Origin: a virus
DNA length: 38,292 nt
Strand: one strand, 5' to 3'
IMG/VR virus record: IMGVR_UViG_3300025426_000065
Coordinates: 1 to 38,292 of that record
How positions within the stretch are numbered: the stretch's first letter is position 1; each line of letters starts with the position of its first letter. Shown here in pieces: positions 32,024 through 38,292 of this stretch. Made by a program: the position numbers and the translations under genes. The notes under the pieces are model-generated. The model was not told the origin of the DNA and made no database searches. It saw nothing but the letters and a program-made list of their open reading frames with translations.

Positions 32024-32027
32024 TAAT

Positions 32028-32432
32028 ATGAATTTACAAGAAAACATATCACGTATAAAGAAAGTAATGGGTCTTAATGAGGGACTTCATGATACATCTT
32101 GGCAAAACGAAGAAGGAGATAAAATAACTCTTTTAGATTTATTGAATGTAACCAATAATATACCTGTTACAAATATTCCCGTTGATAAGTTAAAACATAT
32201 GTTATTAACTTGGGACGGTGATAATAGTGAAATAGAAAAAATAGAAATGGCTAATTTAGATTACCCAATTTTAATATTTGTAAATAATGAAGGTCATATT
32301 CTATCAATAGTCGATGGACACCATAGAGCACAAAAAGCGGTAAAACAAGGATTAGAAACAATAAAATGTAAATTAATTCCTATCAATTCTTTACCTAATA
32401 ATGTTAGGAGAATTTTTAAACATATTAAATAG
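32028..32432 (+). CDS. ParB/Srx-like protein with N-terminal tag
   Basis: 134 residues. The first 18, MNLQENISRIKKVMGLNE, form an amphipathic helix ending in LNE. The rest has a ParB/sulfiredoxin-like core: VDKLKHMLLTWDGDNSEIE, YPILIFVNNEGHILS, IVDGHHRAQKAVKQGLE (DGHHR 96-100), TIKCKLIPI. In such proteins the DGHHR loop binds nucleotide and can hydrolyse or transfer phosphate. The protein's target is unknown. LNE followed by G19 fits the T4 prohead protease cleavage rule (L/I-x-E before A/G), so the tag could be a capsid-targeting peptide removed on maturation. Confidence 0.65.
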   Translation: MNLQENISRIKKVMGLNEGLHDTSWQNEEGDKITLLDLLNVTNNIPVTNIPVDKLKHMLLTWDGDNSEIEKIEMANLDYPILIFVNNEGHILSIVDGHHRAQKAVKQGLETIKCKLIPINSLPNNVRRIFKHIK

Positions 32433-32436
32433 ATGA

Positions 32437-32444
32437 TATTTATA
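32437..32444 (+). promoter_or_regulatory. Candidate late promoter element TATTTATA
   Basis: Reads GATGATATTTATAAACAATA, 32 nt before the phoH TTG start. Confidence 0.4.
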
Positions 32445-32476
32445 AACAATAAACGGAACAATTAAAACTATCAATT

Positions 32477-33205
32477 TTGGCTTATAAAACAAAAACCAAA
32501 ACACCCCAACCACCCGTAGTAGCAGAAGAGAAAAAAATATCACATAAAGATAGGATTAGACAAATCATAAAACGTCCTAAAGAAAAGTTCCTCACTAAAA
32601 ATCAAGAAGAATATTGGCGCATACTTGGTGAAAGCCAAATTACATTATGTTTCGGACCAGCAGGTGTTGGTAAGTCATATATTGCGATGAAACGTGCTGT
32701 AGACTTATTATACGACGATTCTAACAAGTTTGAAAAGATTATTATAGTTAGACCTGCGGTGGAAGCTGAAGAGAAATTAGGGTCACTTCCGGGCGGTTTA
32801 GAAGAAAAATTGGACCCATACATTTATCCATCATATTATTTGTTAAATAAAATAATAGGTAAAGAAGCACGAGAAGAATTGAAAGACCAAGGATTTATTG
32901 AAGTGGCAGCTTTGGCTTATATGAGGGGATGGAATGTAGATAATACAATTCTTGTTTTTGAAGAGGCTCAAAATGCTACACCATCTCAAATTAAATTATT
33001 GTTAACTCGTATTGGTTTTAATTCTAAATTTTTTATATCAGGAGATCTTGAACAATCTGACAAATATAGAGACAAAACTAAATCAGGTCTTTATGATGCC
33101 AAAGTTAGATTACAAGACGTTAAAGGTATAGGTATATTTGAATTTAGTAATCAAGATATCGTACGTAATCCAATCATTGGAGAAATATTAAATAGATACG
33201 ATTAG
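32477..33205 (+). CDS. phoH: PhoH-like ATPase
   Basis: 242 residues counted from TTG 32477 (MAYKTKTKTP); no nearby ATG gives a better N-terminus. Walker A GPAGVGKS (60-67), the family segment RPAVEAEEKLGSLPGGLEEK (92-111) and a Walker B-type FEEAQNATPS (161-170, with EEAQN 162-166) are all present. PhoH proteins are P-loop ATPases common in phages and linked to RNA metabolism; the phage role remains unclear. The TTG start and a 32-nt leader distinguish it from genes with a promoter close to ATG. A hairpin overlapping its stop may end transcription. Confidence 0.9.
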   Translation: MAYKTKTKTPQPPVVAEEKKISHKDRIRQIIKRPKEKFLTKNQEEYWRILGESQITLCFGPAGVGKSYIAMKRAVDLLYDDSNKFEKIIIVRPAVEAEEKLGSLPGGLEEKLDPYIYPSYYLLNKIIGKEAREELKDQGFIEVAALAYMRGWNVDNTILVFEEAQNATPSQIKLLLTRIGFNSKFFISGDLEQSDKYRDKTKSGLYDAKVRLQDVKGIGIFEFSNQDIVRNPIIGEILNRYD

Positions 33206-33226
33206 GGGTTTACTTATAACCCCTTT
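33204..33226 (+). terminator. Hairpin after phoH
   Basis: Stem AGGGGTT/AACCCCT (7 bp) around TACTTAT, overlapping the stop codon and followed by TTCGTATTATATTT; the T tract is interrupted, so termination may be partial. Confidence 0.6.
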
Positions 33227-33242
33227 CGTATTATATTTAGAT

Positions 33243-33887
33243 ATGGAAATTTTTATAAGTATAGATGGGGTTTTAAGAAATACCATCCAAAAATTTGACT
33301 ATCATTATAACGAAGCTTACTTAGCTGATGATGTAACATTTGAAGAAGAAAACACTTTTGAATATGGTGTAACTGAGCCAATTCAAAATGATAATCTACT
33401 AAATTCTTACAAATTTCAATCTACAGAAGAATTTGAACATTTTCTTTTCATCGAATATCCAATCGAGATATTTGGTCACGCAGGATTAAGTTATTCCACA
33501 ACATTTACAGAATTACATAAATTAATGTATGAAAATCAACAACATTCATACACGTTAATTGGTTTGGATGAATTGGGTAAAGCTAAACCTGGTACATTAT
33601 TCTTTTTATCTAAAAATGGTTATTTAGGTAATCATATTAAATTTATAAGAAGCGAAGATATTGTAAATCAATGGGACAAATGTGATGTATGGATTACGGA
33701 TAATAAATCCATATTAGATGCTTGTCCAGAAAATAAAATTGGCATAAAATTTAACACTTCATATAACCAATACTTTACTTATAAAACAGAAATAAGTAAA
33801 TTATCTGAAATACAAGAAACATGGTTGAGTTATTCGGGAAACACTACTACATTGATTTCGACGGAATCACAGACAAATGTAGAATAA
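33243..33887 (+). CDS. HAD-like protein, possibly inactive
   Basis: 214 residues. The N-terminus MEIFISIDGVLRN has the hhhhxxDG(V/T)L form of HAD phosphatase motif I, but the usual nucleophile Asp is Ser6 (SIDG instead of DxDG). Residues about 120-170 (FFLSKNGYLGNHIKFI, then CDVWITDNKSILDACPENKI) look like the later HAD strands and motif IV region. Catalysis is doubtful. It overlaps the next gene by 67 nt in another frame; its last 22 residues (TTTLISTESQTNVE) are Thr/Ser-rich and may be dispensable. Other folds are possible. Confidence 0.45.
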   Translation: MEIFISIDGVLRNTIQKFDYHYNEAYLADDVTFEEENTFEYGVTEPIQNDNLLNSYKFQSTEEFEHFLFIEYPIEIFGHAGLSYSTTFTELHKLMYENQQHSYTLIGLDELGKAKPGTLFFLSKNGYLGNHIKFIRSEDIVNQWDKCDVWITDNKSILDACPENKIGIKFNTSYNQYFTYKTEISKLSEIQETWLSYSGNTTTLISTESQTNVE

Positions 33888-34114
33888 ATAAAAAGAAAAC
33901 TAGAAAAACATCAGTTGAATCTGAAGACGCTGATTCTATTGAAGTAAACATTTTTAAATATGAAATTATAAAAATGTGTTTAGATAGAGTTTTAAATGAA
34001 TTCGAGGAAGTTGATGAAGAAATGGGTGTATTTGCACAAAAGGACACAGCAATGTCATTCAAATTGGCATTTAATAGTTTAATAAAAAGCGATATAATAA
34101 AAGAAGATGAGTAA
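33821..34114 (+). CDS. Hypothetical small acidic protein overlapping the HAD-like gene
   Basis: 97 residues from ATG 33821 (MVELFGKHYYIDFDGITDKC). It overlaps the previous gene by 67 nt and the next by 8 nt. The middle is basic then acidic (RINKKKTRKTSVESEDADSI), and the C-terminal half is helical (YEIIKMCLDRVLNEFEEVDE, then MSFKLAFNSLIKSDIIKEDE). No known family. The clean composition and coupled ends favour a real gene, perhaps with a start later than shown; MCLDRVLNEF at 33975 is an alternative. Confidence 0.5.
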   Translation: MVELFGKHYYIDFDGITDKCRINKKKTRKTSVESEDADSIEVNIFKYEIIKMCLDRVLNEFEEVDEEMGVFAQKDTAMSFKLAFNSLIKSDIIKEDE

Positions 34115-35171
34115 TAATCAAGAAAACATAGAAAAATTAGAAACGGCTTTAGGTAATTTAAAAACCAAAGAAAGTGTTATATACTTTTTAGTTTATGATA
34201 CAAAAAATAATGCAAGAGCATCCGTTAAACATATCTACGATATGGCTCTGACATTAAAAAATAATGGATATATCAGTAAAATATTAGTTGAGGAAAAAGA
34301 CTATTCTGGTGTCAGTTGGTTAGGTGACACATACAAAGACATCCCAGTAGTTTCAATTAAAGAAGATAAAATTTTATTATCAATTGAAGATACTATTGTT
34401 GTCCCTGAATATTATGGTAATGTGTTACCGCAATTATCATCAATGAAATGTATTAAAGTTTTATTGATTCAACAACTTGATTACATTTATGAAACATTAC
34501 CAATTGGTAGTAGATTTAGCGACTATGGTTTCGATAAAATAATCACAACAACTGAAGGTGCAAAAAAATATTTAGCTGAATATTTTCCTGAATCATTAAT
34601 TTTTATTGTTCCACCAATTATTGGTGATAATTTTAAACCAATTGAATTGCCATTAAAACCATTTGTAGCAATAAATTGTAGAGACAGAGTTGTACATAAA
34701 AAATTAATTTCAGAATTCTATTTGAAATATCCACAATTAAGATGGATCACATTCAGAGATATGGTTCAAATGTCCTATGATGACTTTGCACATAATTTAA
34801 AAGAATGTATGGTTGCTTTGTGGGTTGATGAAGATTCAACATTTGGAACATTCCCATTGGAATGTATGAAATCAAATGTACCTGTAGTTGGTAAAATACC
34901 AAACAGGGAACCTGATTGGTTAAGCAAAAACGGTATGTGGACATATGATATGACCAAAATCGTAGACATTTTAGGAACTTATATTTTAGCATTTATCGAT
35001 GGAGTTGAATTAACAGATGAAGTTATTCAAAAAATGAAAGATACTTTATTACCATATCAAACAGATATTACACAAAAGAACATAGTATCAATTTTCAGTT
35101 CATTACTTAATAAACGAGTAGACGCATTAGAAAGTGCATTAGAAAAATTAAAAAAATCAGAAACTGTATGA
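34107..35171 (+). CDS. Glycosyltransferase, GT-B fold (GT4-like)
   Basis: 354 residues. The N-terminal ENIEKLETALGNLKT and the C-terminal RVDALESALEKLKKSE are matching coiled-coil helices that may pair with each other or with another chain. The core includes VIYFLVYDTKNNARASVKHI, a Rossmann-type start, and near residues 244-262 STFGTFPLECMKSNVPVVGK, the donor-sugar E-x7-E-like element. Coupled to the next gene by a 4-nt ATGA overlap. With the GT-A gene downstream it forms a two-enzyme unit, probably adding sugars in succession. Acceptor unknown. Confidence 0.75.
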   Translation: MSNNQENIEKLETALGNLKTKESVIYFLVYDTKNNARASVKHIYDMALTLKNNGYISKILVEEKDYSGVSWLGDTYKDIPVVSIKEDKILLSIEDTIVVPEYYGNVLPQLSSMKCIKVLLIQQLDYIYETLPIGSRFSDYGFDKIITTTEGAKKYLAEYFPESLIFIVPPIIGDNFKPIELPLKPFVAINCRDRVVHKKLISEFYLKYPQLRWITFRDMVQMSYDDFAHNLKECMVALWVDEDSTFGTFPLECMKSNVPVVGKIPNREPDWLSKNGMWTYDMTKIVDILGTYILAFIDGVELTDEVIQKMKDTLLPYQTDITQKNIVSIFSSLLNKRVDALESALEKLKKSETV

Positions 35172-35953
35172 GTGAAACAAATATCACAGTAATAATTCCC
35201 GTACACACAATTGAAGGGGATTATGAAACAATGTTAAAAAATGCAATTGCATCTATTGAAGATTTTCATAACGATGTAAATGTTATAATTGTGTGCCCGC
35301 CATCATTGGCAAAAAAATTCGGTAATTTATCTCAAAAATTAACAATAGATGTTATTGTTAACAATTTAAAAACAGATTTTTGTTCACAAATTAATTTGGG
35401 GATCGATAGTTGTAAAACAGATTGGTTTACAATTTTGGAAATTGATGACGAATTCAAACCGGTTTGGTTAAAAAGTATGCATCAATATATGGATACTTTT
35501 ACTGATGTGGATGTATTTTTACCTATAGTAAAAGATGTAAAACCTGATGGTAAATTTTTAACATTTATGAATGAATCTGCTTGGGCATATGGTTTTACTG
35601 ATATGCAGGGATTCATCGACAATGAAGTATTGTTAGAGTTTCAAAATTATCAAACAAGTGGAGGTTTATTTAAAACCAAAGTTATTATTGATAATGGTAA
35701 ATTCAAAGAAAATATCAAATTAACATTCAATTATGAATTATTATTAAGATTGACTCATAATGGTGTTAGAATTATGACCGTTCCCAAAGTTGGTTATCAA
35801 CACGTTAATTTCAGAGAGGATTCTTTATTTTGGTTATACAAGAATGATGATACCGTTAAATTAAGTGAGGACGAAGTTAAATTTTGGTTAGATACAGCAA
35901 AAAAAGAGTTTTTTTTCAAAAATAAACGAGATATAAATTATGTAGCGTCTTAA
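35168..35953 (+). CDS. Glycosyltransferase, GT-A fold (GT2-like)
   Basis: 261 residues. It begins TNITVIIPVHTIEGDYETML, the usual GT2 beta1-loop, and has LGIDSCKTDWFTILEIDDE with the metal/nucleotide-sugar-binding acidic motif E91-I92-D93-D94. Near 200-215 NYELLLRLTHNGVRIMTVPK follows the family's acceptor side. It needs a divalent cation and an activated sugar. Start overlaps the GT-B stop by 4 nt; its stop TAATG overlaps the sigma factor start by 1 nt, so GTs and sigma factor are co-translated. Confidence 0.8.
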   Translation: MSETNITVIIPVHTIEGDYETMLKNAIASIEDFHNDVNVIIVCPPSLAKKFGNLSQKLTIDVIVNNLKTDFCSQINLGIDSCKTDWFTILEIDDEFKPVWLKSMHQYMDTFTDVDVFLPIVKDVKPDGKFLTFMNESAWAYGFTDMQGFIDNEVLLEFQNYQTSGGLFKTKVIIDNGKFKENIKLTFNYELLLRLTHNGVRIMTVPKVGYQHVNFREDSLFWLYKNDDTVKLSEDEVKFWLDTAKKEFFFKNKRDINYVAS

Positions 35954-36651
35954 TGCCAAGAAAAAGAACCCAAAAAATATATTTTGGGGAGGATCAAGAA
36001 CAAGCGGTAGTAAGGTATTTAAAATCCGAATCCGAGGAAGAAAGAAACAAGATATTCAACGAATATTTACGAGAACCCCTGATAATAATGGTCGAAAGTA
36101 TTATCCGCCGTTATAAATTATATAGAAAAGATATGGAATTTGAAGAGATTCATAACGACACTATGTCTTTTTTAATCACTAAAGTAGCTAAGTTTGACCC
36201 TGACAAAAACCACAAAGCATATTCTTATTTTGGTACAATCTGTAAGAATTACCTTATGGGGGCAATTCAAAAAGACACCAAAGAACAAAATAGAAGTGTT
36301 TCGTATGATGACATTTCCTCTGATATTGAAGAAAGGCCTGAATTAACATATACTATCGATGAACACATAATTGATTATAGAGATGTTATAATAAAATTAA
36401 CCATTTCACTTGAAGAGTTTATTGAAAAAGAAAATTTAGATGAAAACGAGAAAAAGTTAGGTTACGCTTTACTTGAAATCTTTAGTAATTTTGAAAAAAT
36501 ATTTGAAATTGGTACAGGAAATAAATTCAACAAAAATCTCATTTTGCTCTCATTAAGAGAGATGACATCGCTGTCAACCAAAGAAATACGTATTTCTTTG
36601 AAGAAGTTCAAAAAAATATATAGCGGAATTTTAAATGGGTTTTTAGAATAA
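35953..36651 (+). CDS. Late transcription sigma factor (T4 gp55-like)
   Basis: 232 residues (T4 gp55: 185). Basic N-terminus PRKRTQKIYFGEDQEQAVVR, then helical IIMVESIIRRYKLYRKDMEF and a sigma region 2-like segment FDPDKNHKAYSYFGTICKNY (about 81-100) running into LMGAIQKDTKEQNRSVSYDD. No region 4 is evident, as in gp55. It should direct host RNA polymerase to late promoters, probably the TATTTATA elements. The second half (about 130-232) is extra relative to gp55. Directly coupled to the GT-A gene; a promoter element lies just after its stop for the next gene. Confidence 0.75.
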   Translation: MPRKRTQKIYFGEDQEQAVVRYLKSESEEERNKIFNEYLREPLIIMVESIIRRYKLYRKDMEFEEIHNDTMSFLITKVAKFDPDKNHKAYSYFGTICKNYLMGAIQKDTKEQNRSVSYDDISSDIEERPELTYTIDEHIIDYRDVIIKLTISLEEFIEKENLDENEKKLGYALLEIFSNFEKIFEIGTGNKFNKNLILLSLREMTSLSTKEIRISLKKFKKIYSGILNGFLE

Positions 36652-36653
36652 AG

Positions 36654-36661
36654 TATTTATA
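36654..36661 (+). promoter_or_regulatory. Candidate late promoter element TATTTATA
   Basis: Reads AAAGTATTTATATATATGAG, 3 nt before ATG 36665. Confidence 0.5.
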
Positions 36662-36664
36662 TAT

Positions 36665-37042
36665 ATGAGATCAACTAAAAACAACATAACATTAGATGTT
36701 GAATCTGCATTAGCATTAATGCAAGAAATCTATAATGACGTGGTTGAAAATAGAAATACAGCCTCAACTATCTTAAGAAAAATGATGAGTTTTATGAAAG
36801 ATGCTGAGGATATGAGTACAATTGGACCAGTTATAAAAGAACAACAGAAAATACTGAACGATTGTACTGAAAAGAAAATTTCCCTTGTAAAATTACAGGG
36901 TGTACTATTGAAACAAACTCAAGGTTCGGGTTCAGGTGGAGGGCCTATGGGTAAATTAACATTATCCGATGAAGATAGAGCTATCTTAGATAAATTGGTA
37001 AATGATGGTAGTAATAATAAAAGTGATAATTACGAATTATAA
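36665..37042 (+). CDS. Small helical hypothetical protein
   Basis: 125 residues. Helical throughout residues 10-85 (LDVESALALMQEIYNDVVEN, then STILRKMMSFMKDAEDMSTI), then a flexible GSGSGGG linker (about 93-99) and a short helix with LSDEDRAILDKLVNDG. The size and two-helix plan resemble small terminase-like or adaptor proteins, but no decisive motif is seen. Its stop overlaps the next ATG by 1 nt (TAATG). Confidence 0.5.
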   Translation: MRSTKNNITLDVESALALMQEIYNDVVENRNTASTILRKMMSFMKDAEDMSTIGPVIKEQQKILNDCTEKKISLVKLQGVLLKQTQGSGSGGGPMGKLTLSDEDRAILDKLVNDGSNNKSDNYEL

Positions 37043-38292
37043 TGCCAACTCAGAACGAACAACAAAATCAAATATTATCACAAATAGAAGTCGTTAAACA
37101 ATTTAACGACTTTTCAACTATTTCTACTTCCTCTACTACAAATTCTTTATTAAATGATTTAAAATCTAAAATCCCCTTTTCAGGTAAAAGATTGGGTGAT
37201 TATGAAAAGGATATAAACAAAACAGTTAAAGATACCACAGACGATTTATTCAAACAAATTATCACAATAGCGAATAGTTTTATTGCTACATCAAATTTTA
37301 TTAATAACGATACTAATGTATCACCAGTAAAAGATTCTTCTTATAATAGTAAAACTATTTCAGGAACAACTAAAACAAAATTATTTTCAACTAATAAATT
37401 ACAACAGTACGCTCATCAAGCATTAGATGCTACAATGATAGCAGCACCAAATATTGTAATGAACGATATCAAATCAGCCCTTTTTGCGGGTGATGGTATT
37501 TGTGGTACAAATTCATCAATAATGATAGATGAACTTACCATTGCTCCATCTGAAATTGATTTTTTCAATATGTTGCAAATTGACCCGTCATCAGCGACAG
37601 GACAAATAATGTACGAACCACAAATTCCTGCAACAGGTAGAATAAAATTTGATAGAAAATTATACTCTACATTCACAAACCCAACTTACGATTTTTATGG
37701 TTTAAGTAAAAAGAAATTGTTTACTTTGAATTGGAATTCTAATAATCAATTATGGAACGTAACAGGGTTAACGCAAGGATTATCAGGATGGACATTCGAT
37801 GGTTTTGTTACAGGACAAACGGTTTATTTTAGTGATTTATTCAATGATTATTATTCAAGTATTGAATATCCTAAATTAGATGATGTGATGAAAAAGGCAT
37901 TGCTATTAACATTACAATCAGATAGTTCAGCTACACCTATTTTTAATGGGGCATTAAATGATATGAATAGATTGTTGTCTAAATTATTTGCTGTTTGTGG
38001 TGCAGGTGATGGCTCAGGAGGGGATAGTTCAAATTTAGTGAATCAAACCCCATCAAGATTATTTAATGAAAATGATCAAGATGTTGATTCGTATTTCGAT
38101 TTTAACAATGTTGAAGGAATAGATTTAGACGAAGAGGATGCAAGAATAAGAAGAGTTTTGAGATTTACAGATTGTAACAATTTTGAAATTCCAGTTAACA
38201 CTTCTATCAATCAAGATTTCTCTTATTTAGTAAATAGAAAAACAACGGTTGATGCTGTTAATCAAACAATAGAAAAAGCTGCAGCAACTTCA
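37042..38292 (+). CDS. Structural or replication-linked protein, 3' end cut by window edge
   Basis: Open from ATG 37042 to the window edge, 417 codons seen, start coupled to the upstream stop (TAATG). Reads MPTQNEQQNQILSQIEVVKQ, then SGKRLGDYEKDINKTVKDTT, a helical Asn/Thr/Ser-rich N-terminus; later FTNPTYDFYGLSKKKLFTLN and NWNSNNQLWNVTGLTQGLSG (about 213-255), which look beta-rich. Acidic patch EGIDLDEEDARIRRVLRFTD near 355-375. The composition resembles virion proteins. No family recognised; because the end is missing, function is left open. Confidence 0.5.
   Translation, partial: MPTQNEQQNQILSQIEVVKQFNDFSTISTSSTTNSLLNDLKSKIPFSGKRLGDYEKDINKTVKDTTDDLFKQIITIANSFIATSNFINNDTNVSPVKDSSYNSKTISGTTKTKLFSTNKLQQYAHQALDATMIAAPNIVMNDIKSALFAGDGICGTNSSIMIDELTIAPSEIDFFNMLQIDPSSATGQIMYEPQIPATGRIKFDRKLYSTFTNPTYDFYGLSKKKLFTLNWNSNNQLWNVTGLTQGLSGWTFDGFVTGQTVYFSDLFNDYYSSIEYPKLDDVMKKALLLTLQSDSSATPIFNGALNDMNRLLSKLFAVCGAGDGSGGDSSNLVNQTPSRLFNENDQDVDSYFDFNNVEGIDLDEEDARIRRVLRFTDCNNFEIPVNTSINQDFSYLVNRKTTVDAVNQTIEKAAATS

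Noticed and set aside
1-38292. tRNA genes
   Set aside because: No cloverleaf or TTCRA-type arm with matching stems was noticed in intergenic gaps; a tRNAscan run would settle this.

Overview
The window looks like part of a large, AT-rich contractile-tailed (T4-like) bacteriophage genome. Evidence: a contractile tail sheath next to a gp19-sized tail tube, a PF12322-type gp26-like protein, a gp13-like neck protein, a family B DNA polymerase with T4-style motifs, an SNF2-type helicase, PhoH, dUTPase, and a gp55-like late sigma factor. The host is not shown directly. Most starts lack a Shine-Dalgarno sequence and sit in A/T-rich leaders, which fits a Bacteroidota host; this is inference. I saw no tRNA, rRNA, CRISPR array or transposase.

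Layout. (1) 1-7327, minus strand: tail genes, transcribed leftward as tail tube, gp26-like protein, tape-measure-like protein, large baseplate protein (cut by the window edge). A reading-frame extension overlaps the end of the gp26-like gene and looks like a tail-assembly-chaperone frameshift. (2) 7328-7990: a gene-poor stretch and an HNH endonuclease gene on the plus strand, between tube and sheath. (3) 8043-13278, minus: sheath, a small decoration-like protein, a tail-completion-like protein and a neck-like protein. (4) 13329-19803: SNF2 helicase (+), gp13-like neck protein (+), DNA polymerase (-), and a nuclease-fold protein (-). (5) 19845-25939, minus: adhesion module with a BppU_N-like protein, two fibre proteins, a truncated copy of the BppU_N-like gene, and a 1376-residue lectin-like fibre with three Thr/Pro-rich linkers. 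(6) 25993-38292, plus: a run of tightly packed genes including conserved unknowns, a 39-residue tandem-repeat protein, a WYL-like protein, three glycosyltransferases, dUTPase, a second HNH endonuclease, a ParB-like protein, PhoH, the late sigma factor, and a final gene cut by the window edge.

How the parts work together. Tail, baseplate, neck and fibre genes build the virion. Polymerase, helicase and dUTPase serve replication. The sigma factor probably reads the late promoters. I see a recurrent TATTTATA element, always in gene orientation, just upstream of many starts on both strands, often only 3-5 nt from the ATG. It is the candidate late promoter; notably it is the reverse complement of the T4 late -10 TATAAATA. 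One copy lies in the loop of a 12-bp hairpin whose 3' arm contains the start codon of the second HNH endonuclease, the same logic as the T4 I-TevI leader.

The points most worth checking are the frameshift in the tail chaperone, the TATTTATA element with possible leaderless late mRNAs, the endonuclease hairpin, and a short amphipathic tag ending in (L/I)xE that resembles T4 capsid-targeting sequences.
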